Positions 34,716 through 44,178 of a stretch of 64,000 nucleotides of DNA are shown here, piece after piece. The notes beneath the pieces are model-generated. The model did not search any database, was not told where the DNA came from, and saw only the letters and a list, made by a program, of their open reading frames with translations. This DNA comes from Prevotella sp. 10(H). GTDB lineage: Bacteria; Bacteroidota; Bacteroidia; Bacteroidales; Dysgonomonadaceae. How positions within the stretch are numbered: position 1 is the stretch's first letter; the number at the start of each line of letters is the position of its first letter. Position numbers and translations under genes: made by a program. The stretch covers positions 682,001 through 746,000 of the forward strand of contig NZ_JOMI01000003.1 of NCBI RefSeq assembly GCF_000711235.1, given 5' to 3'.

Positions 34716-36869
34716 TTACATATTCGTTTTCAAAAACTTAATTACCTTCTCAAAAAGATAAGTCCGGTTTGCCGAACCACCGATAGAATGGTCTTTATCT
34801 GTAAATACAAACATATCGAACTGCTTATTTGCTTTAATCAATGCAGCTGTATAATCCATTGTATTCTGGAAATGTACATTATCATCTGCCGAACCGTGTA
34901 CTAAAAGAAGATTACCTTCCAGTTTATTTGCCAGATTGATAGGAGAGCCGGCAGCATATCCGGTATCGTTTTGCTGAGGCGTACGCATAAACCGTTCCGA
35001 GTAAACCGAATCGTAGAATCGCCAGTCTGTCACAGGAGCAATCGCCACTCCGGCTTTAAATGTACCGTTTCCGCGGCTCATGCTCATCAGTACATTATAT
35101 CCGCCGTAGCTCCATCCCCATATAGCCATCTTACTGCCGTCGATATAAGGAAGCGATGCAAAATATTTAGCTGCGGCTACCTGATCATCGGACTCATAAA
35201 TACCGAGATTCATATAGGTGCATTTACGAAAATCCTCGCCACGTGCGCCTGTTCCACGCCCGTCCACACAGGCAACTACGAAACCTTGTGTTGTCAGGTA
35301 ATCAGTCCAGTCTATACCGTAGCTGTCACGCACCGATTGTGAATTAGGGCCGCTGTATTGCACCATAAGTAATGGATATTTTCGCGAAGCATTGAAGTCG
35401 GCAGGCTTCATAATGTATGCATTCAGGTCTTGTCCGTCAGCCGACTTCACCGTAATAAATTCTTTCTTCGGTAAAGTTACCGATGATAAAGTACGATTCA
35501 GGGCAGCATTATCTTCCAGTACGCGCAGTTCTTTACCTGTAGCATCGTGTACGGTCACTAATCGTGGAGTAGTAACATTCGTATAATTATTGATAAAGTA
35601 TTTTCCGTTTTCGCTGAATGTAGCACTGTTCGAGCCTTGTTTTGCCGATAGCTTTGTTTTGGTTCCTTTTACCATATCCACTTTGTAGATAGCGCGCTGT
35701 AACGGGCTTTCTTCGGCTGCTTCATAAAATACCGTTTTCGATATAGGGTCTACAGCCAGTAGTCCGGTAACATCATAGTTGCCCGATGTCAGTTGTTTCT
35801 GCATCACACCCGTATTATCATATAGATATATGTGTGCATAACCGCTCTTTTCGCTCACATAAGTGAACTGGTTGCCGAAGAATCTGATCGTATTCAATAA
35901 TTCCGAATCTACATAACGGTCGTTTATCTCATTCAAAACAGAACGTGCAACAGCAGAACGTGCATTGGTAAAGAACATTTCGAAACGGTTCTGATCGCGA
36001 TTAAGTGTCATAATAGCCAGTTCATCACCTTCGGGCAGAAATTCTATACGGGGAATATACTCGGTGGTTTCGGGTATATTCATCTTGCGTATGGTCTTGG
36101 AATCGATATCGAAAACATTGCAGGTTACTTCCGAGTTCTGCTCTCCGGCTTTCGGATATTTGAATGTAAACTGCCAAGGGTATAGCTTATTCTCATACAT
36201 CTGCATACTGTATTGCGGTACTGCGGTTTCATCGAAACGGACAAATGCCAACAGGCGTCCGTCAGCCGAGAAATCCATAAGGCGGGTTGTTCCGAATTCT
36301 TCTTCATACACCCAGTCGGTACCTCCGTTGATTATCTTATTTATTTCGCCGTCCCTTGTTACCTGCGATTCGGTATCGTAGTCGAATTTGGTAAGCCATA
36401 TATTATTGTCAATTACATAGGCAAGCATACGTCCGTCGTGAGAAAAAGTCGGAATCGACTGCTTGCCTTTATTTTCAGTAAGCTTGCGTACCAGATTACG
36501 GCGAACATCGTAATAATAATAATTCGCTTTAAAAGAATGGCGGTATATACGTTCGTAATCGTTAAATACAACTAATCGTTTTTCATCGGGGCTAATAAGG
36601 AATCCCTGAAACGAATCGAATGTACAGTCGCGTGCCGTTTTTACATTGAAAATCGTATCGACAGGCAATCCTGTCTTATAGGAGTATTTGATTATCATTT
36701 TGTTTTCCCTGTCGGCCTGAAAGTATGATTCGCCGTCGGCAGAGGAAGTTACGGATTGTACGCCACGTGCATAATATTTTCCCGAATTTATATCCCTTAG
36801 ATTCAATTGTTGTGCATTGGCCGTAGTGAAGAGCAAACCCGCAAGCAGCAATCCAAAAATATTTTTCAT
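34716..36869 (-). CDS. Dipeptidyl peptidase IV (S9B family)
   Basis: A 717-residue exported serine peptidase with a signal peptide ending NAQQ (residue 21). The beta-propeller carries the double-Glu motif that binds the substrate N-terminus, within GGTDWVYEEEFGT. The catalytic domain has the nucleophile in WGWSYGGYNVLM, the acid in HGSADDNVHFQN and the His in TDKDHSIGG. It removes X-Pro dipeptides from peptides in the periplasm, matching P. gingivalis DPPIV in size (723). The products suit the POT transporter at 0.8 kb. A minus-strand TATATTTG (36894-36901) stands 25 bp upstream. Confidence 0.94.
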   Translation of the reverse strand: MKNIFGLLLAGLLFTTANAQQLNLRDINSGKYYARGVQSVTSSADGESYFQADRENKMIIKYSYKTGLPVDTIFNVKTARDCTFDSFQGFLISPDEKRLVVFNDYERIYRHSFKANYYYYDVRRNLVRKLTENKGKQSIPTFSHDGRMLAYVIDNNIWLTKFDYDTESQVTRDGEINKIINGGTDWVYEEEFGTTRLMDFSADGRLLAFVRFDETAVPQYSMQMYENKLYPWQFTFKYPKAGEQNSEVTCNVFDIDSKTIRKMNIPETTEYIPRIEFLPEGDELAIMTLNRDQNRFEMFFTNARSAVARSVLNEINDRYVDSELLNTIRFFGNQFTYVSEKSGYAHIYLYDNTGVMQKQLTSGNYDVTGLLAVDPISKTVFYEAAEESPLQRAIYKVDMVKGTKTKLSAKQGSNSATFSENGKYFINNYTNVTTPRLVTVHDATGKELRVLEDNAALNRTLSSVTLPKKEFITVKSADGQDLNAYIMKPADFNASRKYPLLMVQYSGPNSQSVRDSYGIDWTDYLTTQGFVVACVDGRGTGARGEDFRKCTYMNLGIYESDDQVAAAKYFASLPYIDGSKMAIWGWSYGGYNVLMSMSRGNGTFKAGVAIAPVTDWRFYDSVYSERFMRTPQQNDTGYAAGSPINLANKLEGNLLLVHGSADDNVHFQNTMDYTAALIKANKQFDMFVFTDKDHSIGGSANRTYLFEKVIKFLKTNM

Positions 36870-36972
36870 ATTATATCAGTTTTTGTTTGATTGCAAATAT
36901 ACCGATTTTTGAATGAGTGAAGATTATTTCCTATAAAAAGATATTCTTTATAACGACTTTTATCAAAAACAA

Positions 36973-37003
36973 AAAAGGATCGAAATCTTCGATCCTTTTA
37001 TAT
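36973..37003 (-). terminator. Terminator after the small lipoprotein gene
   Basis: A 12-bp perfect stem (AAAAGGATCGAA at 36973-36984 with 36988-36999) and a 3-base loop, 18 bp beyond the stop of the leftward gene, with T-run on the minus strand. Confidence 0.8.
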
Positions 37004-37020
37004 TTTAGCAGAGATAATAA

Positions 37021-37278
37021 TTATTCTTGTTCCTTATACCATTTGTAGAGTTTTCCGTCTACAAACTGGAAATACCACAAGTTCTTAAATTTGTCCTTGT
37101 ACATGATGGTCTGGTTAGCGTAGTTCTTTTCTTCAACTACCGTGTATTTCTCACCCATCAGAGATACAATCTGATCCTGAGTCATCCCTAACTCTACTTG
37201 TTTAAGTTGAGTGTTGTAAGCTGTACCACAAGCCGAAAGCAGAATGGTCATAAATAAAACGAAAAGAAATTTCTTCAT
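37021..37278 (-). CDS. Small BamE/SmpA-like lipoprotein
   Basis: An 85-residue lipoprotein (lipobox LLSAC, Cys17). The body has the pattern LKQVELGMTQDQIVSLMGEK, then a beta hairpin with MYKDKFKNLWYFQFVDGKLY, as in the BamE/OmlA/SmpA fold (helix pair plus three strands). In Proteobacteria BamE is part of the outer-membrane assembly complex; here the similarity is structural, and many Bacteroidetes have several such small lipoproteins of unknown role. A second, diverged copy is at 46008-46337. It is monocistronic. Confidence 0.78.
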   Translation of the reverse strand: MKKFLFVLFMTILLSACGTAYNTQLKQVELGMTQDQIVSLMGEKYTVVEEKNYANQTIMYKDKFKNLWYFQFVDGKLYKWYKEQE

Positions 37279-37535
37279 AATTATATTTTATGGTTTGTAA
37301 TTATTTTATTGTTAATAACAACCAATGTCATATATAAGTTCAAACTCTTTTATCTTAAAAAATAGAGCGGAACGGGCACGCTTGATTATATTCTCTCGTG
37401 GTAAATTTTACTTAATAAGACAAAAGTATATCTTTTAATGAATATTGCATAATATAACTATATTATTTTGGCTATACAGGTCTTATTATTTTAATTATTA
37501 TTTTTGTATACACTTAAAGAAAACCAAACAGGATA

Positions 37536-40427
37536 ATGATCCCATTCCTCTATAATGTTGCTCAGGCTTATTACAAAGCTTACGGACAAGATATCAGCCG
37601 TTATACTTTCGTCTTTCCCAACCGGAGGGCCGGAATCTTCTTCCAGCATTATCTGTCGCAGATTGTGGGAAAGCCCATTTTTTCACCGGAGATACTAACC
37701 GTTACCGATCTGTTTGAAAAGCTGAGCCCTTATAAAAAGGCAGACCGGATAGAGATGCTTTTCCTTTTATTCGATATATATAAGAAGATAAGCTCATCAG
37801 CCGAAACTTTCGATGAATTCGTCTATTGGGGAGAGATGCTGCTCAACGATTTCGATGATGTAGATAAATATCTTGTTGATGCACAACAGCTTTTCCGTAA
37901 TATACGCGACCTGAAAGAAATAGATGCGGGTTTCGGCTTTCTCACAGAGAGCCAGATCGAAGCCATACGCCGCTTCTGGTCTAATTTTCTTCCTGTTGGC
38001 GAAAACGATAAGAAAAAAGACTTTCTGGAAATGTGGGAAGTCCTTTTCCAGCTATATACCTTGTTACGGGAACAGCTTCAAAGCCGTGGACAGGCATACG
38101 AAGGGATGATTTTTCGCGATGTGGTGGAGCGCGTGTGGAAAGATGAGGACTATAAACTGCCGTTCGAAAAAATCATATTTGTTGGACTTAACGGGCATAG
38201 CAAATCGGAAGAAACTTTACTGCGTTTTATACACAAATGTGGTATAGCCGATTTTTACTGGGATTACTCTTCTCCATTGGTGAGGGATCCCAATAATAAG
38301 GCTTCATTTTTTATCGACCGTAATAAGATGCTTTTCCCGTCGCAATTATCTTTAGAGCCGGAAGAGCTGAGTATAGATTTGCCTATAGTGGAAGTTGTCG
38401 GGATACCTTCGGCAGTAGGACAGGCGAAATATGTACATACGATTATAAAATCATTGCTCGATGAAGGACAGATAACATCTTCCGACCATGCAATGAATAC
38501 GGCTTTGGTATTACCTGATGAAAACTTGTTGTTACCTACATTATATTCTATTCCGGAGGAGATAGATAAGATAAATGTAACGATGGGGTATAGCCTGATG
38601 AATAGTTCTGTATCAGGATTAATGGAACAGATTTTCGAACTTCAGCGTAATATCCGTAAGTCGGAGAATTATACCAGATTTTATTATAAGCCCGTTCTGG
38701 CTATACTGAATCACAGGTATATATCGAACATTGCAGGCGATGATGCAAAACTATTGAAGCAAAACATTATTCAATATAACAAGACGAATGTTTCGTATGA
38801 AGATTTGCAGTCACACCCTTTCTTACGATTAATATTCCAGCCAATCACAGACTGGAAATCCATACCTGATTATTTACGGGATATTTTATCTGCATTAAGG
38901 ATAAAACTATCGGTGAATGATGAGCTTGAAAGAGATCAGGAAAATATAAATGCACGATCTATCGATATTGAATGTGAATTCATTATAGAATACTACAAGA
39001 CAATAAATAAAATGGATGAATCATTGAAGAATGTTTATCCTGAAATGTCTGTCGATACTTATTTTAAACTTCTCCGCAAACTCATTGCCGGGATAAGCGT
39101 GCCTTTCAGCGGGGAGCCATTATCCGGCCTACAGATAATGGGGGTATTGGAAACCCGTGCGCTCGATTTTGATAATCTGATAATTATGTCGATGAATGAA
39201 GGGATATTTCCGTTGAAGAAAGCCGCCAGTTCATTCATTCCTTATAATCTAAGAAAAGGTTTCGAATTGCCTACCTATGAGCATCAGGACAGTATCTTTT
39301 CATACCACTTCTACCGGATGATAAACCGAGCAAAACGGATATACCTCCTTTACGATACCCGTACCGAAGGTTTACAAACCGGAGAAGTAAGCCGCTACTA
39401 CAGCCAGATAAAACATTTGTATGCCGATTCGTTCGACATAAGGGAAAAACTTGCCGTGTATAAAGTTACATCTACCGAAAGCCTTGCCATATCAGTTCAA
39501 AAGACCCCGCAGATAATGGAGAAAATAAATGTGTTCCTGCAGGGAGGGGATAAGCGTTTGTCGGCAAGCTCTATCAATACATATATAAATTGCCCTTTAC
39601 AATTTTACTTTTCGGTGGTGGAAGGTATGGCCGAAGAGGATGAAATAGCAGAAACAATCGAAGCCAGTACTTTCGGTACTATTTTCCACTCCGTGATGGA
39701 ATGGCTGTATGAACCGTTTAAAGGGAAAATGGTAACGGCCGATCTGTTGCACAATATAAGTAAGAATGATAAATTGCTGACAGAAGTAATAGAACGCTCT
39801 TTTGCCGAAAATTATTTTAAATCGGAGAAAATAAGACGACTGACAGGTCAGAATTATCTGACGGGTGAGGTTCTGCGGAAATATATCCGTCAGGTATTGG
39901 CAACAGATGCTAAGAATACTCCTTTTATCTATCTGGATTCGGAGGAGCGGATAAAAAAGGATTATACTTTGCCGTCGGGAAAAACTATTTCACTGAAAGG
40001 TATTATCGACCGGGTGGATGAAGTGAAAGGCCATACGCGTATTATCGATTATAAAACGGGAAAAGGCGTATTGCGCTATCGGGATATGAAAGACCTTTTC
40101 GATAAAGAGATGAAAGACCGTCCCAAAGCTGTGATGCAGGTATTCATGTATTCGCATCTGTATTTACTCGATAATCCGGATAAGATACTGGAACCGGGAA
40201 TATATTACCTGCGCAATCTGTTCGATACTCGGTTCCATCCGGGTGTTATCTGCAAACAGGGTAAAGAAGATTGCCGCATAACTGATTTTGCGGAATACAA
40301 GGATGAATTTAAAGGATATTTCGATACTTGCCTTGAAGAGATATTCGATCCGCAAACACCTTTTATACAGACTCCTACCGGAGAAGCCTGTAAATGGTGT
40401 ATATTCACAAATATCTGCAAAAAGTGA
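37536..40427 (+). CDS. addB: AddB-like PD-(D/E)XK nuclease of double-strand break repair
   Basis: A 963-residue cytoplasmic protein. The N-terminal part resembles an inactivated UvrD-type helicase (FVFPNRRAGIFFQHYL start, DNLIIMSMNEGIFPLKKA later, no classical Walker A). The C-terminal third is a RecB-family nuclease: SSINTYINCPLQFYFSVVEG, TFGTIFHSVMEWLY, then GIIDRVDE and RIIDYKTGKG (catalytic Asp and Lys), ending in CKWCIFTNIC. The four cysteines (one in NCPLQF, three at the end) match the iron-sulfur staple of AddB. Its partner AddA is not adjacent. It converges with aroC, 6 bp apart. Confidence 0.85.
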   Translation: MIPFLYNVAQAYYKAYGQDISRYTFVFPNRRAGIFFQHYLSQIVGKPIFSPEILTVTDLFEKLSPYKKADRIEMLFLLFDIYKKISSSAETFDEFVYWGEMLLNDFDDVDKYLVDAQQLFRNIRDLKEIDAGFGFLTESQIEAIRRFWSNFLPVGENDKKKDFLEMWEVLFQLYTLLREQLQSRGQAYEGMIFRDVVERVWKDEDYKLPFEKIIFVGLNGHSKSEETLLRFIHKCGIADFYWDYSSPLVRDPNNKASFFIDRNKMLFPSQLSLEPEELSIDLPIVEVVGIPSAVGQAKYVHTIIKSLLDEGQITSSDHAMNTALVLPDENLLLPTLYSIPEEIDKINVTMGYSLMNSSVSGLMEQIFELQRNIRKSENYTRFYYKPVLAILNHRYISNIAGDDAKLLKQNIIQYNKTNVSYEDLQSHPFLRLIFQPITDWKSIPDYLRDILSALRIKLSVNDELERDQENINARSIDIECEFIIEYYKTINKMDESLKNVYPEMSVDTYFKLLRKLIAGISVPFSGEPLSGLQIMGVLETRALDFDNLIIMSMNEGIFPLKKAASSFIPYNLRKGFELPTYEHQDSIFSYHFYRMINRAKRIYLLYDTRTEGLQTGEVSRYYSQIKHLYADSFDIREKLAVYKVTSTESLAISVQKTPQIMEKINVFLQGGDKRLSASSINTYINCPLQFYFSVVEGMAEEDEIAETIEASTFGTIFHSVMEWLYEPFKGKMVTADLLHNISKNDKLLTEVIERSFAENYFKSEKIRRLTGQNYLTGEVLRKYIRQVLATDAKNTPFIYLDSEERIKKDYTLPSGKTISLKGIIDRVDEVKGHTRIIDYKTGKGVLRYRDMKDLFDKEMKDRPKAVMQVFMYSHLYLLDNPDKILEPGIYYLRNLFDTRFHPGVICKQGKEDCRITDFAEYKDEFKGYFDTCLEEIFDPQTPFIQTPTGEACKWCIFTNICKK

Positions 40428-40433
40428 TGCTGA

Positions 40434-41510
40434 TTATAGCAACGCTTTATTTATTTTACTCAATAAAAAATAGTCGAGAATAGTCATTGCAGCCATAGCC
40501 TCTACAATAGGTACAGCACGAGGTAGTACACAGGCATCGTGGCGTCCGCGAGCTTTCAAATATGTATTCTCTCCGTCTTTGTTTACGGTGTCCTGATGCA
40601 TAAGTATTGTAGCTACAGGCTTGAATGCAACGCGGAAGTAAATATCCTGTCCGTTTGAAATGCCGCCTTGTATACCCCCTGAGTGATTTGTGCGGGTGCT
40701 TATCTTACCTTTATCGTTGTAGAATACATCATTTACTTCCGATCCGCGGTGATTAACGTCGAATCCATCGCCGTATTCGAAACCTTTCACGGCATTGATG
40801 CCAAGCATCGCATTGCCCAATGCAGCATGCAATTTGCCGAATACAGGCTCGCCCAAACCTGCAGGAGTGCCTTTTACGACACAGGTTATAACTCCGCCTA
40901 TAGTATCGCCTTTCGATTTTACTTCTTCTATAAGCGATATCATTTCTGCTGCCTTTTCGGGATCGGGGCAGCGAACTTCATTGGATTCTATCAGGGAAAG
41001 ATCGTATTGATCGTAATTCTTTTCCAGTTTTATCGGTCCTGCCTGTGAAGTAAATGCCTTGATATCTATATTCAACTGACGTAGTGCAAGTTTTGCTAAA
41101 GCACCTCCTACACACCGTGCTATGGTTTCGCGTGCAGAAGACCTGCCGCCGCCGCGATGATCACGTATGCCGTATTTTTGGGAATAGGTATAATCGGCAT
41201 GTGACGGACGGTAAATATCTTTCAGATTATCGTAATCGGATGAATGCTGATTACTGTTGCGGATAAGAAAACCGATAGGTGTTCCGGTAGTTTTGCCGTC
41301 GTATATGCCGGAGAGAAACTCGATTTCATCGGCTTCTTTGCGTGGAGTGGTTATTTTCGACTGGCCCGGGCGACGCCTGTTCAGTTCGTTTTGTATAAAC
41401 TCCATATCTACGTCGATCCCTGAAGGACAACCGTCTATAACTCCGCCAATTGCAGCACCATGCGATTCACCGTAAGAAGTGAGTCTGAAGATATTACCGT
41501 ATGTATTCAT
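40434..41510 (-). CDS. aroC: Chorismate synthase
   Basis: A 358-residue cytoplasmic FMN-dependent enzyme, last step of the shikimate pathway. Diagnostic motifs are [20 protein letters not shown], the [20 protein letters not shown] block and [20 protein letters not shown] near the C-terminus. The size is normal (about 360). It is monocistronic and convergent with the AddB-like gene. Confidence 0.97.
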   Translation of the reverse strand: MNTYGNIFRLTSYGESHGAAIGGVIDGCPSGIDVDMEFIQNELNRRRPGQSKITTPRKEADEIEFLSGIYDGKTTGTPIGFLIRNSNQHSSDYDNLKDIYRPSHADYTYSQKYGIRDHRGGGRSSARETIARCVGGALAKLALRQLNIDIKAFTSQAGPIKLEKNYDQYDLSLIESNEVRCPDPEKAAEMISLIEEVKSKGDTIGGVITCVVKGTPAGLGEPVFGKLHAALGNAMLGINAVKGFEYGDGFDVNHRGSEVNDVFYNDKGKISTRTNHSGGIQGGISNGQDIYFRVAFKPVATILMHQDTVNKDGENTYLKARGRHDACVLPRAVPIVEAMAAMTILDYFLLSKINKALL

Positions 41511-41662
41511 TGTTTTCGTTTCTGAAATATTTTACAAATTTACATCAAAATATTCAAATGGCATTCAAATAGTTTATTTTAGCATTGCTGTTATGAAATC
41601 TGTCAATTATAACAATATATAGCATTTAATATAAATTAAAATGAAAATTAAGATTAAATTGC

Positions 41663-41670
41663 TAAATTTG
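41663..41670 (+). promoter_or_regulatory. -7 element upstream of the DUF3078 gene
   Basis: TAAATTTG is an exact TAnnTTTG match lying 52 bp before the ATG at 41722 and downstream of the longer alternative start at 41641, so it argues for the shorter protein. Confidence 0.4.
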
Positions 41671-41721
41671 CAGCTTAGTAAAAAGCTGTCTAAATTCTTC
41701 ATCGAAAAAAGAGAATCGAAA

Positions 41722-43209
41722 ATGAAAGAATTCAAATTCTTTTTCAGTCTTATTGTATTTTTTATTGCCTTCGCATCTACGGGTATTGCCCAGAATAGAA
41801 ATAATCCCAGAGCCAATAAGGACAGTCTGTTGAATAAAATAACAGATATCGATACCCGCTTGAAAGAATTTTCAACCAAAGATACTACAAAAGGGTTTTC
41901 GGCTCCGCTTGTCATCGATACTGCGTATGTTTACAAGATAAATGAAGCCAATCTGCAGCCGGCAAGAGATGCCAACGGTTTGCTGATTATGGAGAAGGAC
42001 TGGATTCCTTTCAGCGATTATATGTCGTTCCGGGATACAATTATTTTTGAACCTGCATTCCTTCCTGTTGTTTTTGACGGGAAAATACTACCACCACGGT
42101 TGGACTTCACAACGAAAGATGAAACCAAAACTCAATCCGAAGAGTTTCATTTGATATCTCCTGACAGTACTTTTGCTCCTATGCTGAAACGTGTAGAAGA
42201 AATAGAGGCTATGCGGCGCATGTATTATATAAATAATCCGCAGCGTATAAAACTGAATGCATTAAATTTCAAAGATGCGACGGTGATTGATGAAAAAGTG
42301 GTAGAGCAGCGTAATCCATGGAAAGAACTTATAACAGCCGATAATCCGGTAGAGTTCAGTGCTCCTGAGATAGAAAAGATCAGAATTAAGCCTGTATATT
42401 GGCTGAAGAATGGTACTCATAAACTTGATCTCAGCCAGAATAGTTTTTCTGATAATTGGGCAGGAGAGAACAACTTCAATATATATAGTGAACACAAGGT
42501 AAACCTGAATTATAAAAAGGATAAAATATATTTCAACAACCTGTTTGAATGGCGTCTTAGCATTCAACAAATGAAAGCTGATACAGTGAATAAGGTGAAT
42601 ATACTGGATGACTTATTCAGGACATACAGTACTTTTGGTGTGAATGCATATAAGAATTGGTCTTATTCTACCAACCTCGAAATGAAAACACCTTTATTCA
42701 ACCGATATAATGTAAATGATCCGAATAAAGAGAGACAGCGTGCATTCCTTTCGCCTTTCGAACTGAATCTCGGGGTCGGTATGAGATATGCAAAAGAAAT
42801 AGTATCTAAAGCTGATAAGTACAGAAAATTTAATATTACAGCAGACCTTTCCGTGCTATCTCTTAACTATAAGTATGTAAGAAGTGATAAAGTAAAAGAA
42901 GTTTGGTTTGGAATTGATGAGGGTGATAAAGCCAAAACAGAGTATGGTTCTACGTACAATTTGAATGTTAGTTATAGCCGCAACAGATATACGAATTTTA
43001 ATTCGCGTATCAAATACTTTACTAATTATGAGCGGGTATATGTTGAGTTCGAGAACTCTGTAAATTTCAAACTGAATAGCTATTTCAGTACCTCTTTATA
43101 CTTATATATTAAATATGATGATAATATTCCATTTGATAGAAAAGATACAAAATGGGGATATTTCTCGTACTACCAGCGGGTAGGCTTCGGATTATACTAT
43201 ACTTGGTGA
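41722..43209 (+). CDS. DUF3078 family exported protein
   Basis: The Met at 41722 gives a 495-residue protein starting with a clear signal peptide (MKEFKFFFSLIVFFIAFAST, cut near IAQN). The upstream in-frame start at 41641 would put 27 basic residues before it. The C-terminal half contains the family pattern KLDLSQNSFSDNWAGENNFN, then LNYKKDKIYFNNLFEWRLSI, and repeated amphipathic aromatic strands to the end, consistent with an outer-membrane beta-barrel. The role is unknown. A region near residues 180-205 begins with NPWKEL. Monocistronic, ahead of the tRNA gene. Confidence 0.82.
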   Translation: MKEFKFFFSLIVFFIAFASTGIAQNRNNPRANKDSLLNKITDIDTRLKEFSTKDTTKGFSAPLVIDTAYVYKINEANLQPARDANGLLIMEKDWIPFSDYMSFRDTIIFEPAFLPVVFDGKILPPRLDFTTKDETKTQSEEFHLISPDSTFAPMLKRVEEIEAMRRMYYINNPQRIKLNALNFKDATVIDEKVVEQRNPWKELITADNPVEFSAPEIEKIRIKPVYWLKNGTHKLDLSQNSFSDNWAGENNFNIYSEHKVNLNYKKDKIYFNNLFEWRLSIQQMKADTVNKVNILDDLFRTYSTFGVNAYKNWSYSTNLEMKTPLFNRYNVNDPNKERQRAFLSPFELNLGVGMRYAKEIVSKADKYRKFNITADLSVLSLNYKYVRSDKVKEVWFGIDEGDKAKTEYGSTYNLNVSYSRNRYTNFNSRIKYFTNYERVYVEFENSVNFKLNSYFSTSLYLYIKYDDNIPFDRKDTKWGYFSYYQRVGFGLYYTW

Positions 43210-43291
43210 AAAAAGTTTTATACTTAACGCCTTTTCAATCAGCAAGAAGGATTCAAAGCAAAATTTTTTTTATTTATTAATGCCGTTTTTA

Positions 43292-43323
43292 TTTGGAGCG
43301 TTAGTATAAATTCCATACTTTTG
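43292..43323 (+). promoter_or_regulatory. Promoter of the initiator tRNA gene
   Basis: TTTG (43292-43295), 20-bp spacer, TACTTTTG (43316-43323): a full Bacteroidetes promoter 12 bp before the first base of the tRNA. Confidence 0.8.
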
Positions 43324-43335
43324 CACTCACAATAT

Positions 43336-43407
43336 CGCGGGGTGGAGCAGTGGTAGCTCGCCAGGCTCATAACCTGGAGGTCATCGGTTCGAATCCGGTC
43401 TCCGCAA
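43336..43407 (+). tRNA. Initiator tRNA-Met (CAU anticodon)
   Basis: A 72-nt cloverleaf, very close to E. coli tRNA-fMet. It has the unpaired C1/A72 of bacterial initiators, the A11:U24 D-stem pair, anticodon CAT (43368-43370) in loop CTCATAA, and a T-arm GGTTCGAATCC. The 3' CCA is not encoded (CTA follows A73). The anticodon stem is CCAGG/CCTGG (43361-43365 with 43373-43377), so the usual three consecutive G-C pairs are reduced to two, with A29:U41 in the first position. Strong promoter directly upstream and terminator directly downstream, so it is a single-gene transcript. Confidence 0.93.
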
Positions 43408-43414
43408 CTAAAGG

Positions 43415-43446
43415 AAAAGCAATCGAAATATCGGTTGCTTTTTCTT
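43415..43446 (+). terminator. Terminator of the initiator tRNA gene
   Basis: AAAAGCAATCG and CGGTTGCTTTT form an 11-bp stem (one G-U pair), loop AAATAT, then a T-run, 7 bp after the tRNA. Confidence 0.85.
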
Positions 43447-43511
43447 GTATAAATAAATTGGAAGATATGGATAAATATTTATCTTTAAACTTCATTTTAA
43501 ATTAAAATATT

Positions 43512-43982
43512 ATGAAAACTATCCTATTGATCATTCTTTCTTGTTTTGTATTCAGCTGTAAAAATTCTGAAACGCACAATTCAGTAAACAAGCAAGATAT
43601 TGAAAAGGAAGCATGGAATACGGTTAGAAATATTAACAGGCATTGGGCTATTACAGAAGATATGGATAGCTTGAGTATGTTTATACATCCCGATATGGTT
43701 CTTATTTCTCCTGATGGGACAACTTATGGGAAAGATAGCATTATCCAAGCATATAGGAAGTATGCGGAATATGCAGAAACTATAAGTATGGAAGAGACAG
43801 AGCCTATGATACATCTTTATAACGATAACAAAACAGCTATAGTAAATTATAAAAATACATTAAAGATAAGGACTGCTACAGATGAAATTCAATCTTTTTC
43901 TTGCAGGGACTTATATACACTTATCTTTGAAAATAATAAATGGATCGCCGTAGCACAGCATTATTCATTTATAAAAAATTGA
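43512..43982 (+). CDS. SnoaL/NTF2-like (DUF4440-type) lipoprotein
   Basis: A 156-residue lipoprotein (lipobox FVFSC, Cys16). The mature part has the cone-shaped NTF2/SnoaL-like pattern: an N-terminal helix (EKEAWNTVRNINRHWAITED), then the FIHPDMVLISPDGTTYGKDS turn, and alternating strands ending DLYTLIFENNKWIAVAQHYS. Proteins with this fold include ketosteroid isomerases, polyketide cyclases and binding-only proteins; the activity cannot be inferred. It is monocistronic, between the tRNA and the DUF418 gene. Confidence 0.8.
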   Translation: MKTILLIILSCFVFSCKNSETHNSVNKQDIEKEAWNTVRNINRHWAITEDMDSLSMFIHPDMVLISPDGTTYGKDSIIQAYRKYAEYAETISMEETEPMIHLYNDNKTAIVNYKNTLKIRTATDEIQSFSCRDLYTLIFENNKWIAVAQHYSFIKN

Positions 43983-44178
43983 GATGCTGATTTCAAGTCC
44001 TTAATAAATCCCTCAATATCTTGATAGGTGAGAAGTGAAGGGGAAAAGATTACAGAAAAGAGTTTTTTATTTCTCTAATTTCGAAATAATAGTTTTCCCC
44101 CATTAGTGAGTTATAATGCCCCATTTCTTCGTTATATTAGAAACTATAACTCGATTATCCAGGAAAACATACCAGTTT

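Noticed and set aside
41641-41721. Longer N-terminus for the DUF3078 protein
   Set aside because: It would put basic residues before an intact signal peptide and overlap a -7 promoter element; the start at 41722 fits better.
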